Shown here: piece after piece, positions 16,570 through 24,868 of the stretch | Numbering within the stretch: position 1 is the stretch's first letter | Layout: the number at the start of each line of letters is the position of its first letter | NCBI GenBank assembly: GCA_025965895.1 | Contig: JAOPWC010000157.1 | Span: 1-33,485 of the forward strand | From: Mycobacterium sp. | GTDB lineage: Bacteria; Actinomycetota; Actinomycetes; Mycobacteriales; Mycobacteriaceae | Direction: 5' to 3' | DNA length: 33,485 bases | Translations under genes and position numbers: made by a program | The notes under the pieces: generated by a model | Told to the model about the DNA's origin: nothing | Database searches by the model: none | What the model saw: the letters and a program-made list of their open reading frames with translations, nothing else

Positions 16570-18104
16570 CTGATCCCTGCGCGCTGAGCGCCTCGCGTCG
16601 CACTGAGGAACTCGACGCGCTCGCCGAGGACGGCCGCGTCGACGTCCTCGTGATCGGTGGGGGCATCACCGGGACCGGCGTCGCGTTGGATGCCGCCTCT
16701 CGAGGTCTGTCGGTCGCGCTCGTCGAAAGACGTGATCTGGCATTCGGCACCAGCCGGTGGAGTTCCAAGCTCGTCCACGGCGGCTTGCGTTATCTGGCGA
16801 CGGGCAATGTCGGCATCGCCCGTCGCAGCGCGCTCGAACGCGGAATCCTGATGACCCGCACCGCTCCTCATCTGGTACGTGCGATGCCCCAGCTGGTTCC
16901 GTTGCTGCCGTCGATGGGCCGCGCGGAGCGGGCGCTGGTGCGCGCGGGCTTTCTTGCCGGCGACGGGCTGCGCAAGCTGGCCGGCACGCCGGCCTCGACA
17001 CTGCCGCGGTCGCGCCGGATCAGCGCGCGGCGCGCGGTCGAGATGGTTCCCGCTGTCCGCCGGCACGGCCTGGACGGCGCCCTGCTGGCCTACGACGGTC
17101 AGTTGATCGACGATGCTCGCCTCGTCGTCGCGGTAGCGCGCACCGCCGCCCAGCACGGCGCCCGGATCCTGACTCAGGTTGCCGCATCGAAAGTTACCGG
17201 CGATTCGGCGGAGCTGACCGATCGGCAATCCGGCGGATCCTTTGCGGTGTCGGCGCGTGCCGTCATCAATGCGACCGGCGTGTGGGCCGGCGAGATCGAC
17301 ACGTCAATCACGTTGCGCCCCAGTCGCGGAACGCATCTCGTATTCGACGCCGAGGTGTTCGGCAACCCCACCGCGGCGCTCACGATCCCTTTTCCGGGCG
17401 AGATCAACCGGTTCGTCTTCGCGATGCCCGAGCAGCTCGGCCGGGTCTATCTCGGGCTGACCGACGAAGACGCACCTGGGCCCATTCCCGACGTGCCGCA
17501 GCCCACTTCAGACGAAGTCACCTTCCTACTCGACACTGTCAACACCGCGTTGGGCACCAGGCTTCGTGAGGCAGACGTGGTCGGTGCGTATGCAGGCTTG
17601 CGCCCCCTGGTCGACACCGGCGCCGGCCCCACCGCCGACATCTCACGCGACCACGCGGTCATCGAGTCTGCGTCGGGAATGGTCAGCGTGATCGGTGGAA
17701 AGCTGACCGAATACCGCCACATGGCGGAAGACGTTCTCAACCGGACGATCCAGTGGCGACGAATGACCGCCGGCGAATGCCGAACGCGCGACCTTCCACT
17801 GGTCGGCGCCCCCGGGAACCCGGTGTCGAGCGTGACGGACACCAACGGCCTGCCGTCGTCACTTGTCGCCCGCTACGGCGCGGAGGCGCTCAACGTGCTC
17901 ACATCCGCCACCTGCGCTCGGCCGACAGATGCGGTGGCCGACGGAATCGACGTATTGCGGGCCGAATTCCAATACGCCGTCACACACGAGGGCGCGCTTG
18001 ACGCCGACGACATCATCGACCGCCGTACCCGCATCGGCCTGGTCAACCCCGACCGGGACCGCGTGATCGGCGTGGCGGAGGAGTTCCTTTCCACCACCCG
18101 CTGA
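16566..18104 (+). CDS. glpD: FAD-dependent glycerol-3-phosphate dehydrogenase
   Basis: A 512-aa flavoenzyme that oxidises glycerol 3-phosphate to dihydroxyacetone phosphate and feeds electrons to the respiratory quinone pool at the membrane face. The N-terminal FAD site reads VLVIGGGITGTG (GGGITG at 31-36), followed by the family block FGTSRWSSKLVHGGLRYL. A C-terminal DAO_C-like helical domain is present. It corresponds to GlpD1 (Rv2249c) by position next to the TetR gene. The ATG overlaps the TetR stop (ATGA). It is convergent with accD6, 10 bp apart. Confidence 0.92.
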   Translation: MTDPCALSASRRTEELDALAEDGRVDVLVIGGGITGTGVALDAASRGLSVALVERRDLAFGTSRWSSKLVHGGLRYLATGNVGIARRSALERGILMTRTAPHLVRAMPQLVPLLPSMGRAERALVRAGFLAGDGLRKLAGTPASTLPRSRRISARRAVEMVPAVRRHGLDGALLAYDGQLIDDARLVVAVARTAAQHGARILTQVAASKVTGDSAELTDRQSGGSFAVSARAVINATGVWAGEIDTSITLRPSRGTHLVFDAEVFGNPTAALTIPFPGEINRFVFAMPEQLGRVYLGLTDEDAPGPIPDVPQPTSDEVTFLLDTVNTALGTRLREADVVGAYAGLRPLVDTGAGPTADISRDHAVIESASGMVSVIGGKLTEYRHMAEDVLNRTIQWRRMTAGECRTRDLPLVGAPGNPVSSVTDTNGLPSSLVARYGAEALNVLTSATCARPTDAVADGIDVLRAEFQYAVTHEGALDADDIIDRRTRIGLVNPDRDRVIGVAEEFLSTTR

Positions 18105-18114
18105 GCCGAGACAG

Positions 18115-19536
18115 TCACAGCGGGATGTTCTTGTGCCGGCCGCGGCGATGCGGGGCCTCGGCCAAGGCCTGCGTGATGACACTGCGGGTGTGCGCCGGGT
18201 CGATCTTGTCGTCGACCACGCCGATCTCGATCGCCGCGTCAACACCGCCCGCGATCTGCTCGTGCTCGGCGGCCAGCTTCTCGTGCAGCGCTTCGCGCTC
18301 GTGCTCGGGTGCAGCTGCCAAGGCCTTTTTGTGCAGGATGCCGACCGCTGCCTTGGCGCCCATCACCGCGACCTCGGACTCGGGCCACGCAAACACCTTG
18401 GTGGCGTTCAGCGAACGGGAGTTCATTGCGATGTAAGCGCCGCCGTAAATCTTTCGCGTCACCAATGTGACCCGCGGAACGGTCGCTTCACCAAACGCGT
18501 GCAGCAGCTTCGCGCCGCGCCGCACCACGCCGCCCCACTCCTGGTCAACGCCGGGCAGATAACCCGGCACGTCGACGACAACCACCATCGGAATCCCGAA
18601 CGCATCGCAGAGCCGCACGAAACGTGCTGCCTTCTCCGCGCTTTCGGAGTTCAGGCAGCCACCCAGGCGCAGCGGGTTGTTGGCCAGCACACCCACCGTC
18701 CGGCCGGACAGCCGGCCAAGGCCCACCACGATCGACGGCGCCCACTTCGCCTGGAACTCGTCGAACGGCGCATCGTCGTCAAGCAGTGCGGTCACGAGCG
18801 GGTGCACATCGTAGGCCCGCCGCGGCGATTCGGGCAGCAACGCTCTCAGGTCAATGTCACCCGACTCTGCCTTGGTGCGGTCGAAATGGCCCTGCTGACC
18901 GAACAATCCAACTAACCGACGGCCACGCTCGTAGGCGTCGAGTTCGTCGTCGGCGACGATGTGGCACACACCGGACTTCCTGTGGTGGGTCTCCGGACCG
19001 CCGAGCGACGCCATGTCGACGTCCTCTCCGGTGACCGACCGCACCACATCGGGGCCGGTGACGAACACCCGGCTTTCCGGCGCCATCACGATTGCATCGG
19101 TCAGCGCGGGGCCATAAGCGGCGCCACCGGCCGCAAAGCCGACGACGACTGAAATCTGGGGGATGTATCCGGATGCCCGGATCATCGCCTCGAACACCAA
19201 CCCGACCGCGTGTAGCGCCTTCACGCCTTCCGCCAGCCGGGCACCACCGGAATGCCAGATGCCCGCAATCGGGCTCTGCTCCTCGATCGCGGTGTCGTAG
19301 GCGTTGACGATATGGCGGCAGCCCTCCACACCCATGGCACCACCCATCACAGTGCCGTCTGTGCAGAACGCGATCGTACGCAGGCCATTGACGGTGCCGG
19401 CTGCGGCCAGCACGCCCGAACGGTCACGCTCGTGCAGCAGTTCGATGCTGTCGTCGTCGAAGAACGTGCTCAGACGCAGCAGCGGATCGCGAGGATCGAG
19501 CGATTCGCCGACCGCCTCGGGGGCCATGATGGTCAT
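18115..19536 (-). CDS. accD6: Acetyl-/propionyl-CoA carboxylase carboxyltransferase subunit AccD6
   Basis: A 473-aa biotin-dependent carboxyltransferase beta subunit that makes malonyl-CoA for FAS-I and FAS-II. The crotonase-fold halves show acyl-CoA and biotin oxyanion segments WHSGGARLAEG and YGGAYIAMNSRSLNA. ATG 19536 has a strong AGGAGGT at 19541-19547; ATG 19527 is in frame but lacks one. It is the last gene of the FAS-II transcript, 54 bp after kasB, the conserved mycobacterial position. A biotin carboxylase partner (AccA3 in M. tuberculosis) is not in this window. Confidence 0.95.
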   Translation of the reverse strand: MTIMAPEAVGESLDPRDPLLRLSTFFDDDSIELLHERDRSGVLAAAGTVNGLRTIAFCTDGTVMGGAMGVEGCRHIVNAYDTAIEEQSPIAGIWHSGGARLAEGVKALHAVGLVFEAMIRASGYIPQISVVVGFAAGGAAYGPALTDAIVMAPESRVFVTGPDVVRSVTGEDVDMASLGGPETHHRKSGVCHIVADDELDAYERGRRLVGLFGQQGHFDRTKAESGDIDLRALLPESPRRAYDVHPLVTALLDDDAPFDEFQAKWAPSIVVGLGRLSGRTVGVLANNPLRLGGCLNSESAEKAARFVRLCDAFGIPMVVVVDVPGYLPGVDQEWGGVVRRGAKLLHAFGEATVPRVTLVTRKIYGGAYIAMNSRSLNATKVFAWPESEVAVMGAKAAVGILHKKALAAAPEHEREALHEKLAAEHEQIAGGVDAAIEIGVVDDKIDPAHTRSVITQALAEAPHRRGRHKNIPL

Positions 19537-19590
19537 AGAAACCTCCTGTAGCGCGTCGGATGTCAGCTTGCGCCTTCGGAAACTACTGTG

Positions 19591-20844
19591 TCAGTACTTT
19601 CCGAAAGCGAGCGCGACGTTGTGCCCGCCGAATCCAAACGAATTGTTGATGGCGTACTTGTAGTTGCCGGGCCGCGGTTCGCCGCCCACCACGTCCAGAT
19701 CGATCTCCGGGTCCAGGTTGACCAGGTTCAGCGTCGGCGGAACGATGCCGTCCCGCAACGCCATCACCGTCAAAATGGACTCCACGGCGCCGACGGCCCC
19801 TACCGAGTGGCCGAGCGCCGCCTTCGGCGCATACACGGCGGGCCGGTGGCTGCCCAGCGCGTTGTTGATGGCCTTTCCTTCGGCCACGTCGCCGACGCTG
19901 GTGCCGGTGGCATGGGCGTTGACGTGATCGATGTCGGTGGGCGTGAGGCCGGCGAGTTGGATCGCCCGGGTCATCGCGTACCCGGCCTGCTCACCATTGG
20001 GGTCGGGGGCCACGATGTGGAACCCATCCGAGGTGATGCTGGCGCCCATCAGGCGGCCCAGGATGTTGGCGCCGCGGGCATTGGCGTGTTCTTCGGTCTC
20101 GATGACCATCAGCGCCCCGGCCTCGCCGAACACGAAACCGTTGCGGTCCTTGTCGAAAGGGCGGCACGCACCGGCCGGGTCATCGTTGGTGGTGGACAAC
20201 ACGATGCGCATCTGGGCGAACCCTGCGATGGGTACCGCCTCGATCCTCGTCTCCACGCCACCGCAGATCGCGATGTCGGCGTCCCCGAGCACGATGTTGC
20301 GCCACGCGTGGGCGATTGCCTCCGAGCCCGAGGCACAGGCCGAGACCGGCGTGATCACCCCGGCTCTGGCCTTGCGCTCCAGCCCGACGGCCGCGGCCGC
20401 CGCGTTGGGCAGGTACCTCTGCACGGCCAGCGGCGACACGGCCCTCAGGCCCTTCGCCCGCATGCCGTCGTAGGCGTAGAGCAGTTCCTCCGTCGATCCC
20501 ATCCCGGTGCCGATGGACACCATCAACCGCCTGGGATCGACATCCGGTGACCCGACGTCTTTCCAGAGCCGGCGGCTCAAAATCGTCGACATCTTCTGCA
20601 GATACGACAACCGTCGCAGTTCGATCCGCGTCAGCTCATGGTCGAAATCCTCCAGGAGATGCCCACCGATGCGCACCGGCAGGTTGTACTGCTCGACGAA
20701 TGGATCCTCGAGTTTGTGAATGCCGCTCTGTCCGTCGAGCAGCTTCTTCCAGGTGCTGTCTGCATCCGTTGCCAAGGCAGTCGTCATCGCGCCGCCGGTG
20801 ACGACCACATCGGGAAAACCATTCCCCGTAGACAACCCTGCCAT
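19591..20844 (-). CDS. kasB: Beta-ketoacyl-ACP synthase KasB (FAS-II)
   Basis: A 417-aa KAS II-type condensing enzyme that performs the late elongation steps of meromycolate chains on AcpM. The catalytic triad is C170 (PVSACASGSE), H311 (NAHATGTSVGD) and H346 (ALGHSVGA), with K341 conserved. The protein lacks the about 20-residue N-terminal extension annotated in M. tuberculosis KasB. The start is ATG 20844; AGGAG is only 2 nt upstream, so the in-frame TTG at 20835 is possible. Tandem to kasA after 18 bp, consistent with ancestral duplication. Confidence 0.95.
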   Translation of the reverse strand: MAGLSTGNGFPDVVVTGGAMTTALATDADSTWKKLLDGQSGIHKLEDPFVEQYNLPVRIGGHLLEDFDHELTRIELRRLSYLQKMSTILSRRLWKDVGSPDVDPRRLMVSIGTGMGSTEELLYAYDGMRAKGLRAVSPLAVQRYLPNAAAAAVGLERKARAGVITPVSACASGSEAIAHAWRNIVLGDADIAICGGVETRIEAVPIAGFAQMRIVLSTTNDDPAGACRPFDKDRNGFVFGEAGALMVIETEEHANARGANILGRLMGASITSDGFHIVAPDPNGEQAGYAMTRAIQLAGLTPTDIDHVNAHATGTSVGDVAEGKAINNALGSHRPAVYAPKAALGHSVGAVGAVESILTVMALRDGIVPPTLNLVNLDPEIDLDVVGGEPRPGNYKYAINNSFGFGGHNVALAFGKY

Positions 20845-20862
20845 TTCTCCTGCTTTTCCGCG

Positions 20863-22113
20863 TCAGTAGCGCCCGAACGCGAGCGCGACGTTGTGCCCCC
20901 CGAAGCCGAAGGAGTTGTTGATCGCGTACTGGTAATCGCCGTAGCGCGGCTCACCCGCGACGATGTCCAGGTCGATCTCCGGATCCGGTGTCTCGTAATT
21001 GAGTGTCGGAGGGATCACGCCATCGCGCAGCGTCAGCACTGTCAACACTGACTCCAAGGCTCCCACCGCGCCGATCGAGTGGCCCAGTGCTGACTTCGGC
21101 GCGTACACCGCGGCGTGTTCGCACCCGGCCACCTGAATCGCATTCGCTTCTGCGGTGTCACCAATCGGGGTTGCGGTGGCGTGCGCGTTGATGTGATCAA
21201 TGTCCTTGGGTGACAGGCCCGCCAGCTCCAGCGAGCGCGCCATTGCCCGACCGGCACGCAGGCCGTCCGGAGCGGGCGCCACCATGTGGTAGGCGTCCGA
21301 GGTGACGCCGGCTCCCATCAAGCGGGCCAGCGGCTTGGCGCCGCGGGCCTTGGCGTGCTCCTCGGTCTCGATCACCATCAGCGCGCCCGCCTCGCCGAAC
21401 ACGAACCCGTCGCGGTCTTTGTCGAACGGTCGCGATGCGCCCTCGGGATCGTCGTTGCGGGTCGACATCGCCCGCATCATGGAGAACGCCGCGATCGGCA
21501 GCGCCTCGATGCCGCCTTCGACGCCGCCGCACACGGCGATGTCGGCGTCACCCATGACGATGTGGCGCCAAGCGTGGGCGATGCCCTCCGACCCTGATGA
21601 ACACGCCGACACCGGGGTGATGACGCCGGCGCGGGCGCCGAGCTGCAGCCCGACGACTGCCGCGGCGCCGTTCGGCATGATCATCTGCACCGCGAGCGGA
21701 GACACCTTGCGGGGGCCGCCCTCGTTCATCAAGTCGTAAGTCTCGACGATCTTCTCGCCCCCACCCAGCCCGGTGCCGATCACGACCGCTAACCGGTCGG
21801 GGTCGACCTCGGGCATGCCTGCGGCCTCCCACACCTGGCCGCCGAGCAGCTTGGCCATCCGCTGGACATACGACATGCGTCGCAGGTCCAACCGGCCCAT
21901 GTGGTCGTCGATGCTCTCCTTGAGGTGGCCGCCGATCCGGACGGGCAGATCCCACTTGGTGACGAATTCGTCCTCGAGGACGTGGATGCCGCTCTCGCCG
22001 GCCAATAAACCCTTCCACGTGCCCTCGATGTCAGGCGAGATCGACGTCGTCGCCGTGACGGCGGTCACCACAACGCTGGGGAAACCGCCGTTAGCACTGG
22101 AAGGTTTGGTCAT
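20863..22113 (-). CDS. kasA: Beta-ketoacyl-ACP synthase KasA (FAS-II)
   Basis: A 416-aa condensing enzyme that extends acyl-AcpM in the early rounds of mycolate precursor synthesis. C171 (PVSACSSGSE), H311, K340 and H345 occupy exactly the positions known from M. tuberculosis KasA, with no length change. The segment after H311 reads HATATPIGD where I recall HGTATPIGD in M. tuberculosis, a single neutral-looking change beside a catalytic residue. The ATG overlaps the acpM stop (ATGA), so carrier protein and synthase are co-translated. KasA is the target of thiolactomycin. Confidence 0.96.
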   Translation of the reverse strand: MTKPSSANGGFPSVVVTAVTATTSISPDIEGTWKGLLAGESGIHVLEDEFVTKWDLPVRIGGHLKESIDDHMGRLDLRRMSYVQRMAKLLGGQVWEAAGMPEVDPDRLAVVIGTGLGGGEKIVETYDLMNEGGPRKVSPLAVQMIMPNGAAAVVGLQLGARAGVITPVSACSSGSEGIAHAWRHIVMGDADIAVCGGVEGGIEALPIAAFSMMRAMSTRNDDPEGASRPFDKDRDGFVFGEAGALMVIETEEHAKARGAKPLARLMGAGVTSDAYHMVAPAPDGLRAGRAMARSLELAGLSPKDIDHINAHATATPIGDTAEANAIQVAGCEHAAVYAPKSALGHSIGAVGALESVLTVLTLRDGVIPPTLNYETPDPEIDLDIVAGEPRYGDYQYAINNSFGFGGHNVALAFGRY

Positions 22114-22412
22114 TTGCTATCCGCTTCGATCTTCTGGCGGATGGCCTCGGCGGCTTCGGGGTTCTCTTCCTCGAGCTTCTGGATGTAGGCGACGACGTCA
22201 CCGACGGTGCGCAATCCGGCGAGATCCTCGTCGGGAATCTTGACGCCGTACTTGTCCTCGGTCTGCACAGCGATTTCGACCATCGACAGGGAGTCGATGT
22301 CCAGGTCATCGACGAACGACTTCTCGGGCGTCACCTCAGACGGCTCGATACCGGTCACCTCTTCGATGATTTCGGCAAGACCGGCGATGATTTCCTGTTG
22401 GGTGGCGGGCAC
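22110..22412 (-). CDS. acpM: Meromycolate-extension acyl carrier protein AcpM
   Basis: A 100-aa acyl carrier protein with the phosphopantetheine site DDLDIDSLSMVE (S41). It shuttles the growing meromycolate chain among FAS-II enzymes. The four-helix ACP fold is followed by a short helical tail (EEENPEAAEAIRQKIEADSK). The tail is shorter than in M. tuberculosis AcpM (115 aa by memory), as in other rapid growers. GTG 22412 has AAGGAG upstream. The 75-bp gap after fabD is long for this operon and might hold an internal promoter, though none was recognised. Confidence 0.96.
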   Translation of the reverse strand: MPATQQEIIAGLAEIIEEVTGIEPSEVTPEKSFVDDLDIDSLSMVEIAVQTEDKYGVKIPDEDLAGLRTVGDVVAYIQKLEEENPEAAEAIRQKIEADSK

Positions 22413-22487
22413 AGGGGCTCCTTCTATTTAGTGGTGTTACTCGGAACTGCTAAGTCGATATGTGGTTGTACCTGTCGGATTGACGGT

Positions 22488-23396
22488 CTATAGCCCAGCC
22501 AACCCGTCCAGATCTGCAGGGGATTTGACGGCGTGCGTCGGGATCCCCCGAAGTTCGCGTTTCGCAATCCCGGCGAGGGTGCCCGCAGGCGGGAACTCAA
22601 CGATCGCCGTGACGTCGTGCTGACGAATGCTCTCGGTACACAGATCCCAGCGCACCGGCTTGATCAGCTGCGTCACCAGCTTGCTCATAGCCTCCGCCGA
22701 TGAGATTACCGCCTCACCGTCCGCATTGGACAGCAGCGTGGTGGCCGGCTCAGAAACCTTGACGTTCTCGGCCGCGGCGGTGTAGCCGTCGAGCGCGGAC
22801 GCCATGAATTCGGTGTGGAAAGCACCGGCGACCCCGAGGGCCCGCACTCGCGCCTTCGCCGGCGGGTCTTCTGCGAGCTTGTCCAAGGCGGTCAGCCGCC
22901 CGGCTGCGACGATCTGGCCGACGGCGTTGCGGTTGGCAGGCACGAGTTCCAGCTCCTGCAACCGGGTAAGCACCTCTGTCTCGTCGCCGCCGAGCACCGC
23001 GGACATGCCGGTGGGCTCAAGCGCGCACGCCTTGGCCATTTCGGCGCCACGGGTGGCGGCCAGCGCGACCGCGTCATCGGCGGACATCACGCCGGCGATC
23101 GCGTATGCGGCGAGCTCCCCGACCGAGTGCCCCGCTACCACCGTGTCGGCGTCGGTGAGCAGGCCCCGCCGCGTCAGCTCCTGATGGGCGAGCAGGGTGG
23201 CCGCGACCACCAGCGGCTGCGTGATGGCGGTGTCGGTGATCTCCTCCGCCGAAGCAGTGGTGCCCAGCCGCGCCAGGTCCAGGCCGCTGACGTGCGACCA
23301 CACCTCCAGCCGTTCGGCCGCACCGGGCAGCTGCAGCCACGGCGAGAGCATGCCGGGGGTCTGCGACCCTTGTCCGGGCGCAAGCAATGCGATCAC
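22488..23396 (-). CDS. fabD: Malonyl-CoA:ACP transacylase FabD
   Basis: A 302-aa transacylase that loads malonate from CoA onto AcpM. It has the N-terminal LLAPGQGSQTPGM motif, nucleophile S91 in VVAGHSVGEL, and catalytic H194 in GAFHTEF, all at the family's positions. The start is GTG 23396. It is the first biosynthetic gene of the FAS-II operon, and its 127-bp upstream gap contains the candidate MabR operator. Confidence 0.95.
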   Translation of the reverse strand: MIALLAPGQGSQTPGMLSPWLQLPGAAERLEVWSHVSGLDLARLGTTASAEEITDTAITQPLVVAATLLAHQELTRRGLLTDADTVVAGHSVGELAAYAIAGVMSADDAVALAATRGAEMAKACALEPTGMSAVLGGDETEVLTRLQELELVPANRNAVGQIVAAGRLTALDKLAEDPPAKARVRALGVAGAFHTEFMASALDGYTAAAENVKVSEPATTLLSNADGEAVISSAEAMSKLVTQLIKPVRWDLCTESIRQHDVTAIVEFPPAGTLAGIAKRELRGIPTHAVKSPADLDGLAGL

Positions 23397-23462
23397 GTGA
23401 TTAAGAGAACACTGTGAAGACGGTTTTACGCGGTGTAAGAGATTATGAACCTTGTCTTATGT

Positions 23463-23483
23463 TTTTGTGGAGACTACACAAAT
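23463..23483. promoter_or_regulatory. Inverted repeat in the fabD promoter region (candidate MabR operator)
   Basis: TTTTGT, nine bases, then ACAAAT: the inner six-base arms TTTGTG/CACAAA are perfect. As I recall, the inverted repeat reported for MabR at the FAS-II promoter is TTTTGT-N9-ACAAAA, which this matches in all but one base. A possible minus-strand -10 (CATAAT, plus-strand 23442-23447) lies 15 bp downstream, placing the repeat over the -35 region. Confidence 0.6.
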
Positions 23484-23523
23484 TAGCATGTGATGCGACT
23501 ACATCGAGACGATTTTGCAACCT

Positions 23524-24813
23524 CTATACCGCCCGGCCCACGTCGGACCGCGCCCCCGACCCGACTGTGACCTGGGTAACAGCGTCATAAACGCTGCTCG
23601 GATTAGTGGCCTGGCGGGACAGCCGACCGACCGTTGCGGCCACCCGCAACATGTAGGCATCGCGCGGCGCCGTGGGGTCGCGGCCCGTGAAGTCGGCGAT
23701 CCGCTTGAGCCGGTACCGAACCGTATTTGGATGAACGAACAATTTGCGCGCACACGCCTCGATAGCCCCCCCGCAGTCGAGGTAGGCGTCGAGCGTCTCG
23801 GTGAGCGCCGGCCCGGCCGCAGCCAGCGGGCGCATCACCTCCGCATCCAGCACCGCGATCGCTGTCACGTCACCGCACAGTGCCCGCTCCGGAAGTAGCT
23901 CCCGTGCCAGCACCGGCCTGGGTGCGCCGGTCCAACCAGCGACGGCGTTCATGCCGGCGATCGCCTCGGTCGCGCTGCGATAGGCGGCCGAGAACGTCGG
24001 CGCGGTGGGGCCGACCACCACGGGTCCGTCGGCGAAAACGTTCAGCAGATCGCCCAGGAACCGGTCGGTCGGCGCCAGCGGCCCGGAAACGATTGCCACC
24101 AGCCATGTGCCGTGGACGTCCGACAACGCCGCCCGGCCGTGCCGGTTGGCGATGTCACGGACGTCATCGGTCGCCATGTCGATGCGCTCAGGGCGGGGGA
24201 GGCCCACCACGACAGTGGCCGGGGCGGTGGTGTCCCAGTTCAGCGCCGCCGCGCGTGACTGCAGTTCGGGGCCGGTGTCACCACGGACCACGGCGTCGAC
24301 GAGGTTCGCCTCCATCCGGCTGTCCCACGCACCACGGGCCTCGGCGGCGTCGGCGTATGCCGAGGCAGCCGTGAATGCGAGGTCCCGGCTGTAGCGCAGG
24401 ATGCCGGTCGTCAGTGCGGCCGCCTGGTCCTCTGACCTGGCCAGCAGGGGCACTACTTCCTCGAAGAACTCCATCGTGACGCGCACCATGTCGACGGTTT
24501 GGCGGAGCGCGATGCGCCTAGTCAGGTCCTGAGGCACGACCTCGAAAGCCTGAACCGTGTAGGCCACGTTGCTGCGCGGGTTGCTCATCCACTCGACGAA
24601 GTTGACCACTGCCGCCTGCACAACGAGGTGCACGCTGGCCCGCTGGGAAGCCTCGAGGTCGGCGAAGAACGGCAGCCTGTCCTGCATGGCCGCGACGGCC
24701 TCGGTGGCGAACCGGCCGGAGTGCTGCCTGAGCTTGCGCAGCAGCGAGTCCGGAACATTCTCGAGGAGATCGAGGGTCGAGCGTGGCGCGGTGAACCGTT
24801 CGTTGTCCGCCAT
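23524..24813 (-). CDS. mabR: PucR/CdaR-type regulator of the FAS-II operon (MabR, Rv2242-like)
   Basis: A 429-aa regulator. The C-terminal PucR-type HTH begins at about residue 359 (HPNTVRYRLKRIADFTGRDP), preceded by a GGDEF-like degenerate domain and a helical N-terminal half. M. tuberculosis MabR (mycolic acid biosynthesis regulator) binds the fasII promoter and senses long-chain acyl-CoA. The gene lies between aceE and fabD as in M. tuberculosis. ATG 24813 is chosen. An AT-rich gap of 127 bp separates its stop from fabD. Confidence 0.9.
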   Translation of the reverse strand: MADNERFTAPRSTLDLLENVPDSLLRKLRQHSGRFATEAVAAMQDRLPFFADLEASQRASVHLVVQAAVVNFVEWMSNPRSNVAYTVQAFEVVPQDLTRRIALRQTVDMVRVTMEFFEEVVPLLARSEDQAAALTTGILRYSRDLAFTAASAYADAAEARGAWDSRMEANLVDAVVRGDTGPELQSRAAALNWDTTAPATVVVGLPRPERIDMATDDVRDIANRHGRAALSDVHGTWLVAIVSGPLAPTDRFLGDLLNVFADGPVVVGPTAPTFSAAYRSATEAIAGMNAVAGWTGAPRPVLARELLPERALCGDVTAIAVLDAEVMRPLAAAGPALTETLDAYLDCGGAIEACARKLFVHPNTVRYRLKRIADFTGRDPTAPRDAYMLRVAATVGRLSRQATNPSSVYDAVTQVTVGSGARSDVGRAV

Positions 24814-24868
24814 TCCTAAAAGCTACGCCGCTTTTCTGGCGGGTTCCGCCAAGGCCGGCGGGAGCAGA

